IMG/VR virus record: IMGVR_UViG_3300022074_000074 | Coordinates: 1 to 49,350 of that record | Strand: one strand, 5' to 3' | Origin: a virus | Length of the DNA stretch: 49,350 nt | Shown: positions 41,537 through 47,692 of the stretch, in pieces | How positions within the stretch are numbered: the first letter of the stretch is position 1 | Layout: each line of letters starts with the position of its first letter | Program-made: the position numbers and the translations under genes | The notes under the pieces: model-generated | What the model saw: the letters and a program-made list of their open reading frames with translations, nothing else | Database searches by the model: none | What the model was told of the DNA's origin: nothing

Positions 41537-43060
41537 TTAACCGTAAAGTTGGTCGAATTTAATGTCTCGAGTATTCATCGCAACAATTTCACCACTTGGT
41601 AAGTGACTGTCTTTAATAATTCTTAGCTTATTTGTATAAATTCCATTTTCAAAAATATGAATGGAAACGGCAATAACATAAACACCGGACAGGCTTTCGT
41701 CAAGCGGTCCAGCGGCATTATATTTGGATGGATCTATTGCTTTAGGAATTTCAATTTTTATTTTCTTGGCTGCAGAAAGATTTGGATCACCATATACACC
41801 AATCTCGTGAGCCGTGGATTCCATATTTGCAATATATTTTCTAGCCTTAGGAAGCGCGTTGCGTTTTACACGAGCCGGCGAAATAAAACTTTTACCTTTT
41901 ATTAAATCCCCACTGATTGGATCAATGGAATATGAAGGATACGGATCATTTGAAAGATAATAAACTTTTCGGCTTGTAGTTGGATCGCTAAGGATATTTT
42001 TAATTAACGACTTGCTTTGTCCGTTTACGAAATCCAGATTTTGCAGATAATTAAAATCAAATTCCGACGAACCTTTATCTTCTCCATTAACATTTTTCGC
42101 TTGGTCGATAATTCGTGTTTTAGGAGAAAATTCCTTAAACTCGTTATAAGATCTACGTGCAAGATCAATTTCTTCTATAACGCTTCCAGTTCCTCCGGCT
42201 ACCGCTTGTGATAATTTATCCAATGATATATCAGAGCTTAAAGAAATAATTTTAGATCGAAGTTCTCGTAAGTTTTCGGTCGTACCAACTTCTTCTTCAA
42301 TAAAAGGTTTGTATTGATAAGAATCAGCAGTAGAAGATGGTTTGTATATATCATCCTGGCTGATAATATCAATCCAGCTTCTGGCAATAATTGAATCGTT
42401 TTGTAACGTAGTATAGATGAAGAATGGAGAATCCTCTGAATCGTAACATAAACCTTTAAGATATTCAACGGCCTGCAGAGGTGTTCTTTGAGTGATTACA
42501 GCTTTAAGGTTATGTGTTAAGCACGGATGCCGCTCTTTACTTTGATAGTCAAATTTAGGATAAGCAAGATAATTTTCAAATATTTTTTGTATGGCGATAA
42601 CAGGATCTCCTACAATACTTTGAGAAATTTGTTGCAGCCTTGAAAGATATGCAAATGAACTTATTAAATTGAGTTCATATTCCTGAACATTAATACTTTC
42701 AGTTGTTTTTTCGAAAAGAGGATAATCTGTTACAACAAATTGGTATGATAAAGTTTTTAAAGACGTCCTATCTTCAGGATTAAGAAGATAATCAACTTTA
42801 ACTTTTATAATTTCCTGCCCATCTATTTTAAAGTCTTCAAAGAAATTTTCATTATCACGAATAACAATTTTTGCTGTAAGTATCGGAGAAAAAATTTCTT
42901 CAGAAACAATAAAGGAAGTAACAAGTTGTGTTATATTTTCTTTTTCACCGTATTTGTTTATCATTATGAATTCCCTAAATTCATAAACAGAAGGATAAAG
43001 AATATTACCATCTGCATCTAAATTTTTAGATGTATTTGAATTTGGTATTGTTGAATCCAT
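41537..43060 (-). CDS. 27: baseplate hub protein gp27
   Basis: A 507-residue protein in the gp27 position (T4 gp27 is 391). The N-terminal half has a tube-like barrel pattern with Y-E-F-R-E-F-I-M-I-N-K-Y-G, I-T-Q-L-V-T-S-F-I-V-S-E-E-I-F-S-P-I-L-T-A-K-I-V-I-R-D-N, then Y-Q-F-V-V-T-D-Y-P, as in gp27 and other phage hub D-type proteins. The middle has R-T-P-L-Q-A-V-E-Y-L-K-G-L-C-Y-D-S and F-F-I-Y, a second typical hub segment. gp27 forms the trimeric ring that carries gp5 and caps the tube. It lies directly upstream of gene 5. The assignment is by pattern and synteny. Confidence 0.85.
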   Translation of the reverse strand: MDSTIPNSNTSKNLDADGNILYPSVYEFREFIMINKYGEKENITQLVTSFIVSEEIFSPILTAKIVIRDNENFFEDFKIDGQEIIKVKVDYLLNPEDRTSLKTLSYQFVVTDYPLFEKTTESINVQEYELNLISSFAYLSRLQQISQSIVGDPVIAIQKIFENYLAYPKFDYQSKERHPCLTHNLKAVITQRTPLQAVEYLKGLCYDSEDSPFFIYTTLQNDSIIARSWIDIISQDDIYKPSSTADSYQYKPFIEEEVGTTENLRELRSKIISLSSDISLDKLSQAVAGGTGSVIEEIDLARRSYNEFKEFSPKTRIIDQAKNVNGEDKGSSEFDFNYLQNLDFVNGQSKSLIKNILSDPTTSRKVYYLSNDPYPSYSIDPISGDLIKGKSFISPARVKRNALPKARKYIANMESTAHEIGVYGDPNLSAAKKIKIEIPKAIDPSKYNAAGPLDESLSGVYVIAVSIHIFENGIYTNKLRIIKDSHLPSGEIVAMNTRDIKFDQLYG

Positions 43061-43063
43061 ACT

Positions 43064-43993
43064 TTAGTTGAGAAGAAGAGAGCTATACTCGCTTTCAAAC
43101 TGGCCTATTGCCGAAGGTTTTACCACAATAAGGTCCCGCTTTTTATTATTTATGATCTCTTCATATTCGTACCAAGTAATACGTTGAGTCGGTGGCTCGT
43201 CATTTTGCTCAATAACTCCGTAATGAGAAAGAGGTTGGTCAGGATCTGACTCAGAGAAAAACTGATAAGTTGAATTCTTTAAATGTGAATAAGAATAAGC
43301 GGGCAGATAGCTTAAAGGAACAACCTTTGTACTCGCACTGTCTATTGTAAATGTTTGGGTCGGATAACCTGCAGCTTCAACACTTGCAAGCCATGCATCT
43401 CCTGCATCTCCATTCTTGGGCTTTATATAAATCTTTTTTTCCGCAGGACTAGCGGTAGCTCCAAGATCAAGTGTAATCAAATCACTATTGTTTGTAGGCC
43501 GGGTTAAAATTACTCCCATTCTTGTAAAGTCTTTGCGAACAAACTTAGCATCGGTTGTACTAAAAGTAACCTCGTCATCTGATACAAGAATTTCTACAGA
43601 GTCCGCATCCGTTTCTGAAAGCGGAAGAGTTGAATAATGAAAATCCGTAGTGGCATCTTCAATAAGTGTACCACCTAAAAACATATAAGGATCATATTCT
43701 GTTTCAATGTATTCTTCAAATTCTGCGAGGCTCATAGGCCAACCACTCTTTCCTTCCTTTAAACTATCATTTAACAAAAAGAAAGTCCAGTGATATTTTG
43801 GATCACCATATAGCAAATCTGATACAAGCTCGGGTCGGTCTCGATCTTTGATTTGATACTTTGTATAGTTGACAACATCGTCGGTGTTTACCGCAACAAC
43901 TTGCTTTAAGAAGTTGGTCACCAACGCTGTGCTATTATTTCCGGTAAAATCATAAAAGGTTTTACCAAACGTATTAAAGAAATCTATAGGCAT
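43064..43993 (-). CDS. 53: baseplate wedge protein gp53, enlarged
   Basis: A 309-residue homologue of T4 gp53 (196 residues). The family core is clear: F-F-x-x-F, V-N-Y-T-K-Y-Q-I-K-D-R-D-R-P-E-L-V-S-D-L-L-Y-G-D-P-K-Y-H-W-T-F-F-L-L-N-D-S and G-W-P-M-S-L-A-E-F-E-E-Y-I, equal to the R-P-E-E-L-A-N-A-I-Y-G-N-P-Q-L-Y-W and G-W-I-T-S of T4. Residues about 130-240 are an extra beta-rich insert. The C-terminal helix (T-W-Y-E-Y-E-E-I-I-N-N-K-K-R) matches the end of the family. gp53 bridges the wedges to the hub, locking the baseplate. It lies between gp48 and gp27. Confidence 0.88.
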   Translation of the reverse strand: MPIDFFNTFGKTFYDFTGNNSTALVTNFLKQVVAVNTDDVVNYTKYQIKDRDRPELVSDLLYGDPKYHWTFFLLNDSLKEGKSGWPMSLAEFEEYIETEYDPYMFLGGTLIEDATTDFHYSTLPLSETDADSVEILVSDDEVTFSTTDAKFVRKDFTRMGVILTRPTNNSDLITLDLGATASPAEKKIYIKPKNGDAGDAWLASVEAAGYPTQTFTIDSASTKVVPLSYLPAYSYSHLKNSTYQFFSESDPDQPLSHYGVIEQNDEPPTQRITWYEYEEIINNKKRDLIVVKPSAIGQFESEYSSLLLN

Positions 43994-44014
43994 ATCTTAT
44001 CGAGTAAAATTTAT

Positions 44015-45058
44015 TTAAGTGTCTTTTAGATCACCATTTTCTTCAAGTCTTTTTATATCTTCCCTAGTAAGAGAGCGAGTTTCCTTAAAGGATATGGTAA
44101 TATCTGTATCAACTGGAAGACCGTTTTCGTGAAAAGAATTACTTCCGTTATAGGTTGTTGCAAATGATTCTAAATAACATTGCGCGATGGCCGGAACACT
44201 AGGTATACGCTCTCCTCCGATTTTTTTAAGAAGGCGAAGTTCCCATTTTGGAGGATATCTTAGAATTATTCCTCCTGTGGATCTTTCCTTCATAGGGTAA
44301 ACACCTTGGCGAAAAAAGCGGGTGATTTCATCAATTACTTTACCCTCTTTTCTACTCGAGGGAACGAGTTTATACTGAAAAGAAAAGCTACGGGTTGCAA
44401 CTCCAGTAAATTCCGTGGTTACATTTTTATTTACTGCAATCCCTAAAGCGGTGGCCACTCCAGCTGCAGCACCTTTTAACGTATCGGTCGGTATATCTTC
44501 CCTAGCAAGTCCTAAGCCAGTCAGGACCGCTCCAGCAATACCCTGTCCTATTTTTCCACCAATAGACAAATTACTATCTGCCCCATACTGGTCGCGAAGT
44601 ACATCTAAAACACCTTCCCCGGCCGTCTCGCTTCCTATAAATTTTTGAGTAACATTATTAGCGGCCTGACCAAATTGACCTAGTTCAGTATCATTATAAC
44701 TTGCGCCGTCGGTAACCCCAAATCCAATCGGGCACGGAAATGTAACCTCTTTTTCATTATTTGGGCCGCCGATGCATTTAATTTGAAGTACAGGTCTAAT
44801 ATTTTCAATGGTATTTAAGACCTCTGGAAACACCATCGCTGACGGGATACTTTCATCATTTTTAAAGTTTTGATTTTTAGCAACCGCGGAAATCACCTCA
44901 ATACCAGCATTGGCCTCCGTTTTCACCTCCTGAAGAAAGTTGCTGCCGCGCTGCGGGAGAGTCAGATCGTTTGCGGGGATCGGGTTATTCTGTTCGAAAG
45001 TGTCGTTGACAGTTACTCTGCCGCCACCGCCAGTTGTTGTTGTATCTCCGTTTGCCAT
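44015..45058 (-). CDS. 48: baseplate tail-tube cap gp48
   Basis: A 347-residue protein of the gp48 family (T4 is 364). The N-terminus has L-P-Q-R-G-S followed by E-V-K-T-E-A-N-A-G-I-E-V-I-S, then V-F-P-E-V-L-N-T-I-E-N-I-R-P-V-L-Q-I-K-C-I-G-G, matching V-F-P-L-N-I-N-F-E-N-A-R-P-C-L-Q-L-T-C of T4. The C-terminal part is of tube type (F-S-F-Q-Y-K-L-V-P-S, R-Y-P-P-K-W-E-L, then C-Y-L-E-S-F-A-T-T-Y-N-G and I-T-I-S-F-K-E-T-R). gp48 forms the first ring on the hub that starts the tube with gp54. It is the first gene of the leftward unit; a perfect late octamer lies five bases before the ATG, shared as a palindrome with the promoter of gp4. Confidence 0.92.
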   Translation of the reverse strand: MANGDTTTTGGGGRVTVNDTFEQNNPIPANDLTLPQRGSNFLQEVKTEANAGIEVISAVAKNQNFKNDESIPSAMVFPEVLNTIENIRPVLQIKCIGGPNNEKEVTFPCPIGFGVTDGASYNDTELGQFGQAANNVTQKFIGSETAGEGVLDVLRDQYGADSNLSIGGKIGQGIAGAVLTGLGLAREDIPTDTLKGAAAGVATALGIAVNKNVTTEFTGVATRSFSFQYKLVPSSRKEGKVIDEITRFFRQGVYPMKERSTGGIILRYPPKWELRLLKKIGGERIPSVPAIAQCYLESFATTYNGSNSFHENGLPVDTDITISFKETRSLTREDIKRLEENGDLKDT

Positions 45059-45063
45059 ATTAC

Positions 45064-45071
45064 TATTTATA
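45064..45071 (-). promoter_or_regulatory. late promoter TATAAATA, five bases before gp48 ATG
   Basis: A perfect late octamer on the minus strand with spacer GTAAT. It overlaps the plus-strand octamer at 45068-45075 by four bases, so the twelve-base palindrome TATTTATAAATA contains both. Confidence 0.8.
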
Positions 45072-45075
45072 AATA
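45068..45075 (+). promoter_or_regulatory. late promoter TATAAATA before gp4, overlapping the gp48 promoter
   Basis: A perfect late octamer on the plus strand, 11 bases before the gp4 ATG. Together with the minus-strand box it forms a divergent overlapping promoter pair. Confidence 0.75.
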
Positions 45076-45086
45076 AAGTTGTAAAA

Positions 45087-45533
45087 ATGAAGTATTATAG
45101 TGGTTCTTTTAAACCAAAAAATCGCGAGAAATACGCAGGGGATGTTACTGCAATAAAGTACCGCAGTATGTGGGAACGGCAAGTGTTTCGTTGGTGTGAT
45201 GATAACAGCTCTGTTGTCAAATGGAGCTCGGAAGAAATAGTCATACCTTATCGTTGCAGAACCGATGGCAAATCCCACCGATATTTTGTAGATTTATTTA
45301 TAGAGTTTAAAGGCGGGAAAAGATACCTTATTGAAATCAAGCCAAAAAGTCAAACGGTTGAACCTAAACCCCGCAGCCGTAAAACCAAAAAGTACATCAC
45401 CGAGGTAATGACATATGTCAAGAATCAAAGCAAGTGGGAAGCTGCCACTGAATACTGCGCAGACCGTGGATGGACCTTTGAAGTTTGGCATGAAGATATA
45501 ATAAAAGGCCTAGGAATTAAGCTACTTACATAG
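45087..45533 (+). CDS. 4: head completion nuclease-like protein gp4
   Basis: A 148-residue protein of the T4 gp4 (gp50/65) family, close to the T4 size of 150. It has the motif set N-R-E-K-Y-x-G-D, Y-R-S-M-W-E-R-Q-V-F-R-W-C-D-D-N, W-S-S-E-E-I-V-I-P-Y, H-R-Y-F-V-D-L, L-I-E-I-K-P-K-S-Q-T and a closing A-A-T-E-Y-C-A-D-R-G-W. The acidic Asp of Y-F-V-D and the E-I-K form a PD-(D/E)xK-like nuclease core. It completes the filled head before neck joining. The ATG at 45087 is used because it follows the late box; the longer reading frame upstream would lie antisense to gp48. It is the first gene of the rightward unit. Confidence 0.93.
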   Translation: MKYYSGSFKPKNREKYAGDVTAIKYRSMWERQVFRWCDDNSSVVKWSSEEIVIPYRCRTDGKSHRYFVDLFIEFKGGKRYLIEIKPKSQTVEPKPRSRKTKKYITEVMTYVKNQSKWEAATEYCADRGWTFEVWHEDIIKGLGIKLLT

Positions 45534-45540
45534 ATTTCCA

Positions 45541-45548
45541 TATAAATA
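45541..45548 (+). promoter_or_regulatory. late promoter TATAAATA, seven bases before gp2 ATG
   Basis: A perfect late octamer on the plus strand in the 22-base gap between gp4 and the gp2-like gene. The seven-base spacer is ATA-rich and holds a second, out-of-frame ATG. Confidence 0.7.
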
Positions 45549-45555
45549 TATATGT

Positions 45556-46158
45556 ATGCCAAGATTTCAATCATTCGAAAAGATTACTGAAGACGCAATC
45601 ACATCAGGAGTTTACGAGAAAAACGTCGCAGATTCTTTATTGTGGTTTCGTAAAGAAGTCTCTAGAATGACTGGTATTACTCCAAATCGTATGGTTAAAT
45701 CCGAAGATTTGGAACCAGTAACTCGTGCGCTAAAAGGAAGAATGTATATGTATGGATACGATCCAAAACTTAAGAAGACACTTCCTTATTACGATACGTT
45801 TCCTCTTGTCATTATGGTTGGCTCAGCAAAAGGCGGATTCTATGGACTTAATCTGCATTATATAGATCTTAAACGTCGTGCATTACTTTTTGACGCACTT
45901 ACTGAAAAGTTATTAAAAAAGGGAAGTACTGAAGAGTTTGATAGATTTATGCTTTCATTTGCAAAGCTTCAAAGAGGAGGAAACCTACGTTTCTTTGAAC
46001 CGTGCTGGAAGCATTACTTAAAAAATAATATCAAGACTCGTATTATTAAAGTTCCAACTCGATATTGGAAAACTGCTTTATTTTTACCCACTGATAGATT
46101 TCAAAAAGAAAGCAAAAGAACAGTTTGGCGAGAGTCTCGCAAAATACTTAATAAATAA
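45556..46158 (+). CDS. 2: DNA end protector gp2-like protein
   Basis: A 200-residue protein directly after gp4, the pairing of genes 2 and 4 in T4. It carries the pattern of the T4-like gp2 family of marine phages: G-R-M-Y-M-Y-G-Y-D-P-K, L-P-Y-Y-D-T-F-P-L-V-I, G-F-Y-G-L-N-L-H-Y-I, then R-F-F-E-P-C-W-K-H-Y-L and a basic C-terminus with W-K-T-A-L-F-L-P-T-D-R-F-Q-K-E-S. T4 gp2 is a structural head protein that protects packaged DNA ends from RecBCD. The basic C-terminal half (many K and R) fits DNA contact. The T4 protein is longer (274 residues), and the assignment rests on synteny and recalled family motifs. Confidence 0.75.
   Translation: MPRFQSFEKITEDAITSGVYEKNVADSLLWFRKEVSRMTGITPNRMVKSEDLEPVTRALKGRMYMYGYDPKLKKTLPYYDTFPLVIMVGSAKGGFYGLNLHYIDLKRRALLFDALTEKLLKKGSTEEFDRFMLSFAKLQRGGNLRFFEPCWKHYLKNNIKTRIIKVPTRYWKTALFLPTDRFQKESKRTVWRESRKILNK
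46150..46157 (+). promoter_or_regulatory. possible late-type box before gp54
   Basis: AATAAATA on the plus strand, one base off consensus, six bases before the ATG of the gp54-like gene. It overlaps the 3' end of the gp2 gene. Confidence 0.35.
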
Positions 46159-46163
46159 AAATT

Positions 46164-46781
46164 ATGTCAACACCACACACAAAATCGTCGATTAATAATA
46201 TAAAAAGTATTATTCAGAAACGCGGAGTTGCTAAAAGCAATAGGTTCGAAATTGATCTTACCGGCTTGCTTAATTTAAAGGGCCCGGCAATTGCAACGGA
46301 AAGCGAAATAAGAGATTTGGAATCTTTGGTTATTAGTACCACCCTACCCGGCCGTCAGCTAACAACATTTGGTTACGATCTTTTTAGACATACAACCGAT
46401 ATGCCAACTGGTTATGTCAATGAAGCTCTTGCAATGGAATTTCGTTTAACTGCAGACTATTTTGCTAAAAATATATTTGACCGATGGATTAATAAGGTTG
46501 TTCCAAAAAAAGAATATCTTATGGCGTATGCTGACACATATAAGTGTGAAATTGGTATTAGACAGCTCGACAGTAAAGACCGAATAATTTATGAAGCCAG
46601 GCTTGACGACTGTTTTCCAAAGGCAATCAGAGGTATTGGTTATAACTCCGAAACAGACACCATTTCCGCTCTTGGTGTTGAATTCGCGTATAACGATTTA
46701 AACTTTCCAACCGACCCAGATCAACGCGCCTTATTGCCTCGCGCTGAGCCGTTATTGAGGCCAGGTGAAGAGATCGTGTAA
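46164..46781 (+). CDS. 54: baseplate tail-tube initiator gp54-like
   Basis: A 205-residue protein of the tube fold (T4 gp54 is 320, so this is short). The pattern is L-V-I-S-T-T-L-P-G-R-Q-L-T-T-F-G-Y then a central strand M-E-F-R-L-T-A-D-Y with F-D-R-W-I-N-K-V-V, then C-E-I-G-I-R-Q-L and C-F-P-K-A-I-R-G-I-G-Y-N-S-E-T-D-T-I-S-A-L-G-V-E-F-A-Y-N, equal to the C-I-P-I-S-V...L-S-Y...F-D-V-T-F-A-Y-R end of T4 gp54. gp54 sits on gp48 and starts gp19 tube growth. gp48 is the neighbour on the other strand, supporting the assignment. A second choice is a minor tube protein. Confidence 0.82.
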   Translation: MSTPHTKSSINNIKSIIQKRGVAKSNRFEIDLTGLLNLKGPAIATESEIRDLESLVISTTLPGRQLTTFGYDLFRHTTDMPTGYVNEALAMEFRLTADYFAKNIFDRWINKVVPKKEYLMAYADTYKCEIGIRQLDSKDRIIYEARLDDCFPKAIRGIGYNSETDTISALGVEFAYNDLNFPTDPDQRALLPRAEPLLRPGEEIV

Positions 46782-46790
46782 TACGTGACA

Positions 46791-46798
46791 TATATATA
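46791..46798 (+). promoter_or_regulatory. possible late-type box before gp26
   Basis: TATATATA on the plus strand, four bases before the gp26 ATG; in the same string TATAAATT directly abuts the ATG. The region is AT-rich so the match is tentative. Confidence 0.35.
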
Positions 46799-46802
46799 AA
46801 TT

Positions 46803-47507
46803 ATGAATCTACCAAAATTAGAAACTCCAAAATACCAGCTAACGGTTCCTTCAACACAAAAGGAAATTGATTTCAGACCTTTTCTAGTAAAGGAAGAAAA
46901 GATTTTATTGATTGCTCAAGAATCAGGAGAAGAACCTAATTTTATTAGGGCAATGAAGGACATTGTTAATTCTTGTACCTTTGGCGAAATTGATGCAGGG
47001 AGTTTAACTTCATTTGATTTAGAATATATCTTTCTCCAGCTTAGATCTAAAAGTGTTGGAGAAGATGCTGAATTAGGATTGAAATGTGAAAAGTGCGGAG
47101 AAGTAAATTCAGTTAAAATCAACCTTGAAGCTATTGAAGTAACTAAAGAAAAACCTCTTCCAAATAAGGTTCAATTGACCGACGAAATTGGAATCATTCC
47201 GCAATACATTAAAGTAAATGATTTAATTACAATTTCGGAAATAAAACAATCTGGAGACGTTCTTACTGAATCTATCACGTCAACGATCGCAAGCATTTAC
47301 GATAAAAGTAATGTATATCCCATGGCTGAAGCTTCACCAGAAGATAAAAGGGAATTTGTTGATAGCTTGAACAACAATCAAATGAAACAGATTGAAGAAG
47401 TATTTACTTCAGTACCGAAACTTCAAGAAAAAATTTCCTTCAAGTGTAAAAGTTGCGGAGCTGATAACGAACAACTACTAACAGGAATTGAAAGTTTTTT
47501 CGTATAA
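46803..47507 (+). CDS. 26: baseplate hub assembly protein gp26 (unshifted form)
   Basis: A 234-residue protein of the T4 gp26/gp51-related baseplate assembly family. The N-terminus (L-T-V-P-S-T-Q-K-E-I-D-F-R-P-F-L-V-K-E-E-K-I-L-L-I-A-Q-E) is typical. Two C-x-x-C pairs, Cys95/98 and Cys215/218 (K-C-E-K-C-G-E and K-C-K-S-C-G-A), make a likely zinc ribbon. The end is G-I-E-S-F-F-V then stop. It precedes a tape-measure-like gene, as T4 gp26 and gp51 assist hub and gp29 assembly. The final codons run over a T TTT TTC slippery heptamer, and the -1 frame encodes a conserved-looking helical extension (see next entry), so this is probably the short of two products. Confidence 0.9.
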   Translation: MNLPKLETPKYQLTVPSTQKEIDFRPFLVKEEKILLIAQESGEEPNFIRAMKDIVNSCTFGEIDAGSLTSFDLEYIFLQLRSKSVGEDAELGLKCEKCGEVNSVKINLEAIEVTKEKPLPNKVQLTDEIGIIPQYIKVNDLITISEIKQSGDVLTESITSTIASIYDKSNVYPMAEASPEDKREFVDSLNNNQMKQIEEVFTSVPKLQEKISFKCKSCGADNEQLLTGIESFFV

Positions 47508-47671
47508 ATCTCTCTCATGAAACACTGCTGAATTATTATCAAACAAACTTTGCTTTGATGCAGCATCATAAATACAGCTTAAGCGAGTTGGAAAATATGA
47601 TACCATGGGAGAGAGAAATTTACGTAGCACTACTTTTAAATTGGATTAAAGAAGAAAAAAAGAATTCGTAA
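46803..47671 (+). CDS. gp26 plus -1 frameshifted extension (gp26-gp51-like fusion, 289 residues)
   Basis: The slippery heptamer T TTT TTC spans 47495-47501 at gp26 codons 231-233. If the ribosome slips one base back there, it reads 56 more codons (47501-47668, stop 47669-47671). The first 20 are R-I-N-L-S-H-E-T-L-L-N-Y-Y-Q-T-N-F-A-L-M; the rest includes Q-H-H-K-Y-S-L-S-E-L-E-N-M and W-E-R-E-I-Y-V-A-L-L-L-N-W-I-K-E-E-K. This is an amphipathic helical domain like the T parts of lambda G/GT tail chaperones and the C-termini of gp51/gp26-type proteins. Downstream, 47509-47519 pair with 47604-47614 (11 pairs, one G-T) beginning seven bases after the heptamer. The ribosome pause predicted by such a stem fits frameshifting. 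The family content of the extension is from memory; the slippery site and pairing are in the sequence. Confidence 0.8.
47495..47501 (+). promoter_or_regulatory. -1 frameshift slippery heptamer T TTT TTC
   Basis: The heptamer has the form X XXY YYZ in the gp26 frame (codons AGT TTT TTC), so both tRNAs can re-pair on TTT TTT. It is six codons or fewer from the zero-frame stop and seven bases from an 11-bp stem, the spacing typical of programmed -1 sites. Confidence 0.75.
47509..47614 (+). promoter_or_regulatory. downstream stem that may stimulate -1 frameshifting
   Basis: Bases 47509-47519 (TCTCTCTCATG-like arm) pair with 47604-47614 (CATGGGAGAGA arm) in eleven uninterrupted pairs, one of them G-T. 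The loop is 84 bases and contains a small TGATG/CATCA hairpin. The right arm lies inside the extension coding for the ...P-W-E-R-E... segment, so coding conservation may also explain part of the pairing. Confidence 0.55.
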
Positions 47672-47692
47672 ACCGTAGTTAATACCACCACA

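Noticed and set aside
47562-47671. Independent small gene starting at the ATG inside the -1 frame after gp26
   Set aside because: The protein-like sequence begins about 19 codons earlier, and the slippery site and downstream stem explain it better; independent initiation as an extra product cannot be excluded.
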